This document shows positions 47,468 to 60,052 of a stretch of 64,000 nucleotides of DNA, piece after piece. Position 1 is the stretch's first letter; each line of letters opens with the position of its first letter. Source of the DNA: Alligator mississippiensis. Taxonomy: Eukaryota > Chordata > Crocodylia > Alligatoridae. Position numbers and translations under genes: made by a program. The stretch covers positions 33,463,832 to 33,527,831 of the forward strand of contig NC_081830.1 in the NCBI RefSeq assembly GCF_030867095.1, given 5' to 3'. The notes below the pieces were generated by a model. The model saw only the letters and a list, made by a program, of their open reading frames with translations, searched no databases and had not been told where the DNA came from.

Positions 47468-50400
47468 TTGTTGGGTGCGTGTCTTGCCCTTCATAGACTG
47501 GAGGAACAACTGAAGATTGGTGACCAACTGTCCAGGTGTCCTGATCAGGTTTGGTACCCAAGAATAAAACTTTCTCCTAGTCACAGGAGACCAGAGGCCA
47601 AAGATTTATCTCAGTTGCCTTAAAATCTTCATCTGTGTCCCCCTGGTCACCTGTGTTTGCTCTAGAATTGATCTCCCCAGCCAAGACAGCAGTACCAAAA
47701 ATTTCTGGTGTTCGAAGGGGTACTATGTATGAAATCCAAATTATAGCCCCTCTTGGGTAACCAAGAAACTATTCTGGCTATGCCTTATAAACTGGCATGC
47801 AGCATGCTATAGTCATTGGAACCAGGGTGGGGTGGGCTGGGGTGGAGGCTGCCTCTATAAGGCCTTGACTTGGTAGTGCCTAAAGACTGCAGATAGGTGG
47901 AAGGCACTGTCTTGACATGGTCCCTGGGATTTCTTCCTGATCTCCCTACATCTTGTTTCTGATATGTTTATCAGGTCAAAACACCTTGGAGATAAATAAT
48001 AAGATCCCCTGTCCTAGTCCACAGGCCTCTGATGTGCACTAGCCCTCTTAGAGGTGGCAAGGAGCAACCTCAGAAATGAAGGCTGATTGCAACAACACAG
48101 TGAGTGATACTTTTGTCCAGGCAGAGCCTAATAAAAGCTGCCCACCCATGTCAAGGAGGTGATGCTTTTGGGGTGGTTACACATATATGTTCCATAGCAG
48201 GAAGCAATGTCCCTGCTTCCCAGACCTTATCTATATTGATGCCCTCTGACCCAGTTAGTGGTTACATAAGTCCCTGCCTAACTTCTGTTACCTGCAGGGT
48301 AAGATCTAGTCCTTTCCTGCAGTCACTGATGCTCATGTGCCCTGAAAGCTGATTGAGGACTGGGGTTTGATGCCTGGGATCTTGATCATCTGTCTCTCTC
48401 ACTGCCGGGATGGTCTGGATCTTCTGATTCAGCCTGGACACTCTCTCTGGGTCAGACCTATCCATTGCAATGCCCAGCTCAACATAGCTCCTCCCTGCAT
48501 TCAAACCAAACCCCAGGGGCTGTGCCAGTGTCTTCTTCATCCCTCCCTGGAGGGCAGCTGACTGGCCTAATCTCATGCAGGTGAGGCCCAGCCAAATTGC
48601 CTTCTTGGTCACAACAACCCCCACAAATGAAACTCAAAACACCTCCAAGTGACCCTTTGTCTTTCTTTAGGAAGGACAACTCCTCTTCTGGAGTCCATTA
48701 GTCTGTTATTGCCTCTTCTGCAGCTGTCATATTCCTACTGGAGGAGCAGCCCAGATGGAACTGCTTAGGGTGAGCCCCCACCTCCACCCATCACCTCTAG
48801 ATAATCATAGCATTTGTGGATGGGCCTTGGCCTTTTAACATGAGGTAGGGCCAGCCTTTGGTACCCTACCAGGGGAGATGGCTAACTCCTTCTCTGGTGT
48901 ACTTGTCCTCCTAAAACCACTCCTGAAAGCTGCTCCTCATCTTTCTGTTTGTGAGCAGTGATGTATCAGAAGTCAGGGCAGCAAACAACCTAATTAGCCC
49001 CCAGCTGACTGCGGCTATCTGAATGTGCCTGTCTGCCAGTAGCCTAACTATCCGCAGATGGCCCCAGTTACCCATGTGGACATGGCTGCCTACTTATAAC
49101 CATTTCTTCCAGATGACAAGACTTTCAGAGAAATCAGAGAGCGGATTTAATAGCAGCCTTCAACTCCCTGAAGGTGTTTCCAAAGAGGACAGAGCTGGAC
49201 TTTTCTCAGTGGTGGCAGATGACAGAACAAGGAGCAAGGGCTCAAGTTGCAGCAAGGGAAGTTGAGGTTATATCACATTCCTGATTCCTTGTTTCTCGTT
49301 TCCCAGTTCCTGGTTCTTCTCTGTTAGTTCCTACTTGTTTGGGTCCTGTGTGTTGGTTCCTGTTCCCTGGGTCTTGCTCTTTTAGCTTCTGTGGAAGGGC
49401 ACCTTTGGTGCCTGCCACTTCAAGGTGCTTGAGCAGGCTGTGGAGCAGCCAGCAGGTCCAGCTAGGCCCAATTAGCCTAACCGCACCTCACATGACCACA
49501 AAGGTGCCACTGGATTGGAGGAGGGCTGGGTAGCCTCGGTATAAGCCCAGGCCCTAGGAGCTGAGCCACCAGTTATGCCTAGGGAGCCAGAGGGACAACA
49601 TCTCTCTGCCTGCAGACTGCAGCTCCCAGACCACCTGGAGGTCAGGGTGGGAACCATGGGGATGGAGGATATTCCTGGTCCTGGGGCATGACCTGAAACT
49701 GCACCCTGCTGGGGAGGATGGTGTGGTGGGGCAGCCTGTGGCAGGGCAGCCTCCAGGAAATGCCACACCTTTGCCTCCCTAATGAAAGGCAAGGATGGGG
49801 CGCTTTATAGCCTTGGCCCCCACTGCCTTGTGGGTACCCTTCGGAGGTGAAAAGCTAGGGGAGCACGCCCTGACAGAAAAGTACAGGGCCCAGGTCCATT
49901 GAATGGGGCCTGAGGGGGGTCCAGGCGCACTGACAGACACCTGAGGCCCAAGGGGCACGAGGCCCAGAAGCCCTGGTGAGGGGGTGGGATAGTGGCCCCA
50001 GTGACGGGGTCGGGGGAGTGAGAGCAGGAGGCCACGTAAGGTAGGGTCTGCTGGGCCCTGAAGGACTGCACATGGGCTGGCCGGAGCAGAGGCCCCAGTG
50101 AGGGGGCATGTGGCTGAAGATGCCCGAGGCCACGTTTGGGCCAGAGGCTGTGTATGGCTCAGTTAAGGGGCCGGGGGAGTAATAGTGGATCTGGATGCCA
50201 TCTGTGAGGCTTGGGACATGATACAGGGATGGTTCAGAGCTGTATATTTTGCCCTTGGCATCAGGGCAAGAAAATGGGCAGCCTCCCACCTAGAAACAAC
50301 TTTTAGTTACAACAAAAGCATGACAGGTGGGCAGACTGCCCTAGACAAGTGGGCAGGCCAACTTCATGACTGGCACTGGGATGGCCCCATCACAGCTTCC

Positions 50401-52089
50401 TTGTTCCTAGCTTCATCCTGGGTCCTCACTGCCGACTCCTTATTCCAGACCCCAACCCTGACCCCTGGGCTCCACCCTGACTTGCTGGCTCTTGATTCCT
50501 GTCTCCTGACACTTGACTTCTGGCTTCAGTTTGGTGATTTCCTATGTACTGACTCTTAGAGCTACAGCTGCCTGCTCCAGATCCCCCAGCCAGTGATTCT
50601 GGTTTGGATCTGTTTCCTGTTCATGGCTCCCTGAGCTTGTGGTTTTATCCACATGTCTCAGTCCTTTATAGACCTGGGCCTCATGACTCTAGTTGCACCC
50701 CTGCTTCCTGACCTTGTCTGTTTCCAATGCCCTGAGTTATGACCCTTGACATGATGTTGGCCACATTAGCCGAGAACAGTGTCTTCAGCTGGGCACCCAC
50801 ACATTAATGCTGGTGGAGATCATGAAGCCATGTGTCTGCTACACATGACATAGTTTTCAAAGCCTTTCATAAAAGACATTTACCTCAAAGTACATGAATC
50901 CTAATAAGTTATGGCAGAAAAAAAAAAAGGCATTTTTTAATTCCCATGTATAAAACCCTTATTTATTCACCCTGCCATCTTCTTACCCTTGCTTTAAAAA
51001 AATCGGGACACAATGTAGTATTGTTTATGGCTTGGTATACTTGGTATTTTTCTTGATCCATTGAGGGGGAAAAATACCAGCCCCGGTACTGAGTTTATAG
51101 TTCTCTGCCCAGTGAAAAACCATTACAGAAAGGAGGGCATACATTGATATGTATTCACCTTCTGCAAGTTTTGGATAGTTTTTAGAATTGTGTAGCTTTG
51201 AACCCCTTTCATACCTTGAAAGCCTGTTCTATAAAGCACCACTGCAGAGTTACTGTCTGTCTGTTATTGTGAAGGAGGCAATTTAGGTCCAAACGGTGTT
51301 ATACAAATTCTTGACATGTTCATTAGTTGGATAGAATGATGCTAAATGATCCCAGATGATGTGCAGAATACTTCCTACTCTCCCCATCATCCATCAGGAG
51401 CTCTTAAGTTCAACAGGGAGCAGCTGACCTTCATGTACAGAGACTGAAGAATTTCCTCTACAAACTCGGTCGGTTAAAGCAGGTCTTTAGAAGGATATAT
51501 AACACCGTACAATGGACTCCAAGTGATACTGAGCCTACCATCATCCACTATAAGCCGATTCAAAGCTTTGTTACCCCAGCACCTTAGAAATTGCATCTTA
51601 CTTCAAGAATGAATTCATCTGCATTCAGCTTCCAGCTCTTGGATCTTGCAAAACTGAAAAACCCTTCTACTTCTCATGAATTAGATATTGTGTCTATGCC
51701 CGAGTACTTGAATGAGTTTGAAAGCAAATTGTTAAAAGTCTGTGTGGACAGGAAGGCAAAGTCCTGGGTCTCATTCTATATTAGAGTTATTTACCTACGT
51801 TGTCACTTGTTTTAATGCAGATAGAATATTTTTATTGTTTCTTTGCGAGCTCCTTCATTGTTCTGAATGCTCCATGACACATCTCAACCCCTGGACAACA
51901 TTTAGTTGGTGTTTTTGTGACCTTTGCTTCTGAAGCCCTTTTTATGTTATCTGTGTTCTGCTGTGACAAACTTTGTGTCCCCTGAATCTAGCTGTCCAGA
52001 GGTACTGAATATGTGGGGGCCCAAGGGCCCTGTCCCTGCTCAGGAAGAGGGCTGTCACCTAGAATGCATAAAGCTTTCCACATGTCCAT
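47468..52089. other. Intergenic, one CR1 fragment and LTR-like composition
   Basis: Besides the CR1 piece at 49137, two stretches (49276-49390 and 50395-50740) are runs of loosely repeated TTCCTGRTTC/CCTGACTCC words. Between them are a TATA-like GGTATAAGCC (about 49538) and a G-rich block with repeated GGCCCCAGTGAVGGGG (about 49994-50110). This looks like a worn LTR element but no ends were found. A 74-codon frame at 51591-51815 matches nothing I know. Confidence 0.35.
49137..49276 (+). mobile_element. Short old CR1 fragment
   Basis: Matches the older CR1 copy at 57.6 kb within this window: TAGCAGCCTTCAA, GTGGCAGATGACAGAACAAG and TGCAGCAAGGGAAG. It is an internal piece of the region downstream of the RT without the terminal tail. 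Confidence 0.7.
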
Positions 52090-53441
52090 TGTGACAGGAC
52101 AGGGTCCTTAAGGATGGCCATGATCTCCCAAGGTCCCTTAACCATGCCAATTCAGCCCAATGGGCACACTTAGTTCTCACCCGCCACGTCTTTGATTGAA
52201 GTATAAAAATAGGGAGGCTACCCTTAAGTCCTCTTTAAGATGGTTTGTTGGACTCTCTGAACCCCATGGGTTCCCAGACCCCTTGTGGGTCCCATTTCAC
52301 TATAGGTGTTTTGGGGGGCACCCTGGCCTTATGGGCTATGTGTGGTTCCATTCACCCCTTTACCACACCCCAAGGCTCGCAGATGGTATTGGCATTGTCT
52401 TGCCTAGGCCTCGTTACAATTCGGCCCCTTGTCAGCACTGGGCTCTCCGCAGCTCTGTCTCTGCGCCCCTCCCTGGCGCCAGGGTCCCCATGTGGCCGTG
52501 GCCATGGCCCCCCATTGAGGCCTCCTCCTTCCCCAAATAGCTTCACCCAAACCACCAGTCTTATAAAACAGCAAACAAAACATAAGCCCCTGGGCTATAA
52601 CATAACAAAGTGCAAGACATGCTCTGCCCTTTTAAAAAGAACAAAATTCCCTCTCTAATACTGGGTGCCCAGAGGCAAGGGTACCTTATGGGCTCCTGGT
52701 TCCCCATTAGCCTTAAGGGTAGCATATCCCATGGCTGTAGCATCTCTGAGCCCTTCTTCCCTGAAGTCTCCTTCCCCTTTGGTTATCAGCAGAGAACTGA
52801 ACTGGTGGGTCCCAGCCCTAGGGTTTATATGGGCTTAGGGCCCTGCCTCTTCCGGCCAGCTAACCAGGTGCAGGTGCGGACAATTCCCTCATTAGCCAGT
52901 TGTCATGGCAGCCTACACCTGGGCTCTTATCTGGCCCTTTGTGTTCCCTCCCCAGGCAATCTCTGCTCTAATAGGAGCAGGCACCTTAGTGCCCTGCGAC
53001 ATCCATCATCTTAGCCTCCCCCTTCTCCTCTGGCAAAAATAAAAGTTGGCACCTATGCCTGTCTCTAGTGGTAGGTATATTTGGAGGCATGTACCCCTTA
53101 TGTGCGTATTTCTTTTGGTAAGAAAGGCTGGAGGGCTGGGGGCTACTTGTACTTATTTTCTCTATTGTGAAGTAAAATATTTAAAGGTAAAGGGCCGAGT
53201 GTACCAGGTCCCCACCTGTAAGACTAGCACCCTTCTCTAAGGATTATCTGTGCCACCCTGAGAGGGCAGGGAAGAGAGTAGGGCTACCAGTAGCTAGTAA
53301 GGCTAGTGGAGCTAAGCTCATCCTGCATGGGACTGGGAGAGAATTCTGCTGGGGTGTAATAACTGGTAGTTATTAACTGTTGAGGCTGTCCCTAAAGGTC
53401 ATGTTTTTGAACCCTTTTCCCCATCAGTGCACCTTGTCACA
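52090..53441 (-). mobile_element. LTR-like fossil, about 1.35 kb
   Basis: Read on the minus strand it starts TGTGACAAGGTG and ends CCTGTCACA. A TATA-like CATATAAA (about 52825-52832) lies some 610 bp in, followed by CAGTTCAGTTCTCTGCTG, which resembles a retroviral R start. No flanking duplication was found. A GTATAAAAATAG at about 52199 means the opposite orientation cannot be ruled out. Solo and old if real. Confidence 0.4.
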
Positions 53442-54254
53442 GTTTGCTGTTGCTTGTGAGTGAAGAAGCTTGTTTTCTTGGGAACACCAAGGGAAATCTG
53501 TTCCCCAGGTTTCTGGATGGGGCACTTGCTAGTGTAGTAGAGTCATTGTCTAAAACCCCTAAAGTTGAAGGGTAACAGTGGTTAAGGATTATGGTTGGAA
53601 AGGCTTAAAGGAATGGGTGTATGTCAATTCCAAATAGTTAAATGAAATGGCCACAGGATGGTGATATAACCTAAAAGTTAGAAAGGCTGTCAAAGCAAGA
53701 TTCTTAAGTTTGAAGGCCCTTTGCAGATTGCTGTCCTCCGGCAGCCTGACCTGCCTAGCACAGGCCAGAGAACGCCAACAGGGGATTTTAATAGCTCTCC
53801 TAATACATGGCTGAGCTGGAGGGTTCCTTGTAGAAAGAGCCAACTTAGTTCAGCAATTCCTTGGGGCTGAGACTCTTATCCCATCACAAAGGGAACCAGT
53901 CCGAAGAAAGTTTGCTCTATACCTCAGTCTGGATTTGTCTAGCTTCCACTTCTAGGCAACTTCCATCAGACTGAGATTGCCGCCGTTCTTCTTCCCCCTT
54001 TTCCAGCCTGAGAACGTTGCATTCTCCATCAAGACATGCAGACCCCCAAAACTTCCCCACAGCTTTTGGCTTCAGGATGGTTTCTCATCCCAGGCTCTTC
54101 AGCTGCTGTCATAGTCTCTGCCCCTGCCAAGTCAGAAGCAGTTTAGCCCCAATCCAGCAAAGCAAAAGCATGTACTTAATTACTGAACAAGTGAGTAGCC
54201 CCCTGGAAATTGGTGGGATACGTTAAGCATATCCTTACATGTTTGGCTGGATCA
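53442..54254. other. Intergenic, nothing recognised
   Basis: No gene or repeat was identified between the LTR-like fossil and the split CR1. Confidence 0.45.
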
Positions 54255-54790
54255 GGCTGATATGATTGTAGAGCTGCTGGCCACCATTTTTGAAAACTCA
54301 TGGCAATTGAGAGAAGTCCTGGATGACTGGAAAAGGGCAAATATAATGCCTATATTTAAGAAAGGGAAAAAGGAGGATCTAGGGAACTACAGGGCTGACC
54401 AACCTGATTGCCTTCTATGATGAGATGACTGGTTCTGTGGGGAGACCAGTGGATGTGATGTACCCTGATTTTTAGCAAGGCTTTTGATACAGTCTCTTAC
54501 AACATTTTCACAGGCATGCTAAGTAAGTATGGGCTGGATGAATGGACTATAAGGTGGACAGAAAACTGACTGAAACATCGGGCTTAGAAAGTAATAATCA
54601 ATGTCTTGATGTCTAGTTGGCAGCTGGTATGAAGTGGAGTGCCCCAGGGGTCAGTCCTGGGGTCAGTTTTGTTCAATATCTTCATCAACGACCTGGAAGA
54701 TGGCATAATGTGCACCCTCAGCAAGTTTGCAGATAACACCAAGCTGGGGGGAGTAGTAGATACAGTGGAGGGTAGGATTGGGATTCGGAG
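54255..54790 (+). mobile_element. Old CR1 LINE, left part of a split copy
   Basis: RT-region fragment (GACTGGAAAAGGGCAAATAT, GTGCCCCAGGGGTCAGTCC, TTTGCAGATAACACCAAGCT), diverged, with internal deletions. The match stops at 54790 and resumes at 57112 with the next CR1 segment, so the two parts were one copy later split by insertions. Confidence 0.85.
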
Positions 54791-56164
54791 GGCATGTCTA
54801 CAAATGCATTTGATCTGGCTTAAGTTTACTCTGGTGTAAATTACACTGGAGTAAGTGGTTTCAGGCAGGTGTCTACATATACAGTGATTACTAGGGACTA
54901 GATTTACTGCTCTTTGCACCAAGTTTCCTGCAGCCCTGTAATGGGCCTCTGCCACCACCAGAGGGAGCTCAGGGCTTCCCCTGGGTGCTAGCCCAGGGAC
55001 TGGCAGTGAGCATGGGGCCAGGAGGCAGCTGTCTCCTGGCCTTGGTGGGCTGCCTGCTGCTGTGGCGGGGCAGGGGACAATGTCCACCTGCACCAGCAGC
55101 AGGGAGCTCCTGGCCCTGGCTCCCCAGTCGCGGGCAGGGAACTTGGAAAGAGCTGCAGGGGAGGGGTGGGTTCCTGCCCCCAATCTGCCAGTGGGGCAGC
55201 TGGCAGCTAGCTCACTGCTAGCTGCCCCACTGACAGGTTGGGGCAGGGATCTGGGACCTACCCCACCCCTCCAGCTCTTCCCAAGTCTTGTGCCTTGATC
55301 ACCCAATCAAGGCATGGAGCTGGGACCTGTCCCTGGCCAGGAGAGTTCCCAGACCCTACCCTGCATGCCAGGTGGAGGTTGGGCAGCTTGTTTCCTGTTC
55401 AGCTCTGCAAGCCCAGAGCTCGCAGGGAACAGGCTTCGGGGGCCTATTCCCTGCCCAGCTCTGTGAGTGCAGAGCTGAGTGGTGAACAAGCTTCCCAGCC
55501 TGTTTTCCTCCCCACCAGCTCTGCGCTCATGGAGCTGGGTGGAGAACAGGTTCCCCTGCCCTGCCAGCAGGCAGCTTCCAGTACCAGCTCCATGACTGCA
55601 GGGCCAGTGCTGGGAGATCCTTATCTCCCAGTTCCACCTCCATGACTGTGACTATGGGGTAGGTGCTGGGAGACCCTTATTTCCCAGTGCTAACTCTGCA
55701 ATGCAGGGCTGGAGATGGGAGATAAGGGTCTCCCAGCACTGGCTTCAGGGTCATGGAGCTGCAGCTGGGAGATAAGGGTTTCCCAGCCCCTTGCTCCCCA
55801 ATTGTGATCTCGAAGCAGGGGACTTGGAGCTCCCTGCTGCCATGGCAGGGGGACATAGTCCCCACCCAGACTCCAATGGCAGAGCCCACTGTGGCAGCAG
55901 GCAGCTCCCATGGGCAGGGAGCCATCTCCCACCTCCGGTGGATGGCTGACCAGGAAACCTTTTTGCTCCTGGTCGGGTGTCTACATGAACGGTACTGTGC
56001 CATTACTGATTTTGAGTAAATTTGCTACTTGCATTTACAGGTAGCAAATTTACTTGGGATTAGGGAGATTTACTGCATAGTAAGCATGTTCACATGTAGA
56101 CATACATACTTACTTTGCAATAAACTATGCTAATGAACAGTTAAGCAACTCATGTAAATGCGCC
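54791..56164 (+). mobile_element. DNA element inserted in CR1, 1374 bp
   Basis: The left end GGCATGTCTACAAATGC and the reverse complement of the right end, GGCGCATTTACATGAG, are weak inverted repeats. It is flanked by CGGAG (54786-54790) and CAGAG (56165-56169). The interior has GC-rich stretches with repeated CTGGGAGATAAGGG words in both orientations (about 55605-55790). It also has a perfect 12-bp-arm palindrome at 56017-56052. No transposase frame. Confidence 0.6.
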
Positions 56165-56169
56165 CAGAG

Positions 56170-57106
56170 GCTAGGGACAGACATTACACACAAACCGGTT
56201 TAAGTGATCAGAAACTGGTTTAAACCTGTAACAGAACAGATGTTCAGTGCACATAAACCAGCTTGAAAATGACTGAAATCAGTTTGAGATAAACCTGATT
56301 GAATGCAGTATCAGACTTAACTGATTTGGGTCAAACCAGCTAATGCAATGTCTGTCCCAGACCCCTTCCTGGTTTAACTTAAACCAGTCCCCCAGCATGC
56401 TCTGTGGGTTGGGCTCTTTGTTTCAGCACACAGCACAGCAGGGCTGGCCCCACACCTCTGTTTTCTGGCTGCAGCTCTGGCAGAGACTGCAGGCACAGCA
56501 GCTGGCTTCCTTCTGCCCTCCTCCTTCCCTCTCGCCACTCCCTGCTCAAGCAGGGATTCCCCCTTCCCCTCTCCCACAGCAGGGACCCTAGCCAGCATGT
56601 GGTATGCTAGCTAATGCTGAGAGGTGTCTATGTAAGGCAGACAGGACAGTGTCCACTTAGCATTTTTAGGAGCCAATCAAGAGGTCAGCTGGTAATGTCC
56701 CTGTGTTCCTTCCTTGGGGGGGGGGAAGTTGAAGAGCTTAAACTAATGAGAGGCTTTTGTTTTCTTGATGGGGTGCTAAATGCTCTGTTACTCCCCGTGT
56801 AACTCCCTGCTGGCTCCCTCACTGTTCAGGAGCAGTGATGCAGGGGAACCCTTCTCTAATCAGAGTGTCCTGTTGGGCCTTGGCCTGGCCACACACCCCC
56901 TTCAGCTCAGAACTGTGGAAGGGAAGGGAGGGGTGCTCTAGTGCCCCCCGACTTCTAGCCTGAGCCACTACAGGCATGTGCCTGCATTTCTTCAGTCCAA
57001 AGGGAGTGTCTGTACAGCTGCAAACTGGTTCAGCTTAGCCATGTTAGACTAACCTGCAAAGATTGAATCAATTTAGGCTCCAGCTTTGTGAATATCTGTC
57101 CCTAGC
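56170..57106 (+). mobile_element. DNA element with GCTAGGGACAGA inverted ends, 937 bp
   Basis: Left end GCTAGGGACAGACATT; the right end reversed reads GCTAGGGACAGATATT. Exact CAGAG flanks lie at 56165-56169 and 57107-57111. A further inverted copy of the end (AATGTCTGTCCC, about 56348-56359) makes the first 190 bp fold back on itself. Repeated AAACCAGTTTAAACC-like words lie inside. No protein frame. Confidence 0.75.
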
Positions 57107-57111
57107 CAGAG

Positions 57112-57942
57112 AGACCTAAACAAATTAGAGGACTGGACCAAAAGAAATTTCATGAGGTTCAGCAAGGACTAGTGTGAAGTCCTGCATGTAGGGCAGAAGA
57201 ATCCCATGCACCAGTACAGGCTGGGAACCAACTGGCTGGGCGACAGCTCTGCAGCAAAGGACCTGGGGGTTACAGTGGACAATAAGCTGAATATGAGCTA
57301 GCAGTGTGCCCATGTTGCCAAGAAGGCTAACAGCATCCTGGGTTGCATTGGTAGGTGTGTTGCCAGCTGATCAATGGAAGTGCTTATTCCTTGTATTCGG
57401 CACTGGTGAGGCCACACCTGGAGTCCTGTGTCCAGTTTTGGGCCACCCAATACAGAAAGGATGTGGATAAAGTAGAGAGAGTCCAGCAGATGACAATGAA
57501 AATGGTTTGGGGGCTGGGGCACATGACTTGTGAGAAGAGGCTGAGGGAACTGGGGTTATTTAGTCTAGAGAAGAGAAGACTGAAGAGGGGGGAGGGGGAC
57601 AGGATTTCATAGCAGCCTTCAATTACCTGAAGGAGGGTTTGAAAGATCATGGAGCTGGACTGTTCTCAGTGGTGGTAGATGACAGAACAAGGAGCAATGG
57701 GCTTAGCTTGCAGCAAGGGAAGCTGAAGTTAGATATTAGGAAGAACTTTCTCACCAGGAGGGTAGTAAAGCACTGGAACAGGCTACCTAGAGAGGCTGTG
57801 GACTCTCCATCCTTGGAAGTTTTTAAAACCTGGCTAGACAACCTTTTCTGGGATGACTGAGTTGGGGATGCTCCTGCTTTGAGCAGCGGGTTGGACTAGA
57901 TGTGACCTCCTGAGGTCCCTTCCAACCCTCACTTTCTATGAT
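57112..57942 (+). mobile_element. Old CR1 LINE, right part of the split copy
   Basis: Continues the copy at 54255-54790 with RT C-terminal and tail sequence ([35 protein letters not shown]). It ends in TTGGACTAGATGTGACCTCC and TTCTATGATTGG. Short frames remain open but the copy as a whole is broken. Confidence 0.88.
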
Positions 57943-58824
57943 TGGCAGGAGGGTGTGTCCACAACATGTCACATCCAGACCTTCCTGCCTGGAGCATCAC
58001 AGTTTGAAGCCCAGTTTACCCTTTTAACACTGCTATGCAGCATCACTCTACCCTTATTAAGACCTGGCAACTTTTATTATCTGCCCTGACTCTCAGGGCA
58101 ATTCCTCATAACATGCATAGAATAAATCCCCAGGGGAAATACGGAGAACCTAATGCCCATATGCCCTCTTTGGCTGAAATACCTGACAACTGTCTCTCCA
58201 GCTTCTAATCTCAGGGGCACTCTGTCTGCCTGTTCATGCCAAATGGTGTGAAAAGCACAGAGGAACTACACTGACAGCAGAAGAGAATCCAGCAGGCTTC
58301 CCTCCCCTGCATACTTCTTATACCCAGGGAGAAAAGAGCAGCCTCTGGACCCCACCTCTGTGTCAAGATGTGGAAGGAGAGACTTCTCCCTCCTAGCTGC
58401 TAGGATGGAAACAGGAAAAGGAAAGGCAGACACTGAGCCAAAACTCTAAAGTACCATTTGTCTCCATTGGCTTCATTAGACATGGTGTTGGTCTCTTATT
58501 TCATACACTGCTGCAGAGAGCCCTGTTAATGGCACTGCAATATCTTCACTGTGAAAGTGGTGTCAACAAAGGAAGAGGCAGAAAAGAGTACGCTGATACA
58601 GCTTGGCATACCAGGCATTGCAGTGGATTGTCAAGATGCTGTCTTAAAAGCATGTAGCAACTCATTGTGGGTCCATTTTGTGGTCTAGGTAAATGGCTGT
58701 GGCGTCTCTCCAGGGCTTTCTGCTTCCGACCAGTCACCCCATGGTCAGTTTAATGGGCACAGGCACCTGGAAGTAAGAGTGCAATGAGGAGAGGGTAAGA
58801 CACTTTTCTAGGATTTTGTATGTC
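57943..58824. other. Intergenic, nothing recognised
   Basis: No coding or repeat signal was recognised. Confidence 0.45.
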
Positions 58825-59442
58825 CAAGGGTGGATCCAGAAGGGTGGGTGGTGGCATTGCTGCACCTCCCTTTGGTACTAGAGTGTAGCTTCTAGGGACT
58901 TTTTGAAGTCTCTAAAGTGGGTGAAAATCCTCTCTCCCTTCCCCTTCCTGCTGAGAGGCACAACTCCTCCCCTCTGCTTCCCTGCCTGCCTTTCCCAGCT
59001 GTCCCAGGATAGGAAGCACCAGAGCTGTTCTTGCCCCCTGCATTGGGGCTGGGCTCAGCTGAGGATGAGGACAGTGGCAGCAGGGATGAATGGGGTGGGG
59101 TTCCTTTCCCCTGCACCTGCTCTGGCCCTGGGTCAGGTGGGGGGAGCTACTCTCCAGTCACCCTGCTGCCACTGTCCCCTCCCCAGCTGAGCCAAGTCCC
59201 TTGCCCAGCCTGGCTGGCTCTGGGGCTTCCTCAACACCAAGCAGTGAAGAAAGCAGCAACAGCAGGTAGGGGAGTGGTGGAAATAGGAGGGGAGGAGACC
59301 TGCATCTGAGCAAGAAGGGGAAGGGAGGGGAATTTTCACTTATTTTAGGGAGGAGGAGGCTGGGAGCAGGGGTGCAGCCACTCTTGCAGCTTGAGTTGTT
59401 GCTCTTGACCCTCCGCTTTGGAAAATCCTGGATCCACCCCTG
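58825..59442 (+). mobile_element. DNA element with CARGGGTGGATCCAG inverted ends, 618 bp
   Basis: The left end CAAGGGTGGATCCAG is matched by CTGGATCCACCCCTG at the right end, an inverted repeat of about 15 bp with one difference. The interior is GC-rich with no transposase. Size and ends suit a non-autonomous hAT-type element; no clear target duplication is seen. Confidence 0.6.
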
Positions 59443-60052
59443 CATGTGTTCATCGAGATTGCAATTGGGAGAGGATCACATTTAGCACACCCTCCCATGG
59501 CCTTTCCTTCAGTCTTTTCTCTTTGTCCTTTAACCACTCTTCTCTATTCTCTGCCTTCTGTTGCATTATGCTGGTAGGATAACATTTAGAGGCAGCCAGT
59601 ACAAGCTGATTTATAAGGTAGACGCCACCACACTGGTGTTCATGCCGGCTTTACATAATCTCCCCCAGTTTAAATCATAGCAAAATGGAGCAAACTAGCT
59701 CAGCTGTATACCCATGGTTTGCAACCAGGCTTCAGCCCCATTCACTCCTCTTGCGAATCCCTCAGGAAAACCATGTTTAACCCAAAGCCTGGTCTCCATG
59801 GGTGATTTGCTCTGGTTTCAGCCACTAGTTGCCACCTGCCAGCATAACTACACCCACACAACCTCTTTGTGTAGGCAAGCCAAGATGTTGTTTGCACCAG
59901 TTTGCAATGGCACTTAGCCCTGCTCAAGGCAGGCACACCATTCTCCACTGGAAATCATGACTTTCAGAAGTTTACCCTGTCAGCTACATGCATGGCTGGA
60001 ACCAGGGCAAAGCCCCAGTGTAGGCAAACAAAACGCTCCTGAAACGGCCTTC
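59443..60052. other. Intergenic, nothing recognised
   Basis: Short frames only, no recognisable domain or repeat ends. Confidence 0.45.
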
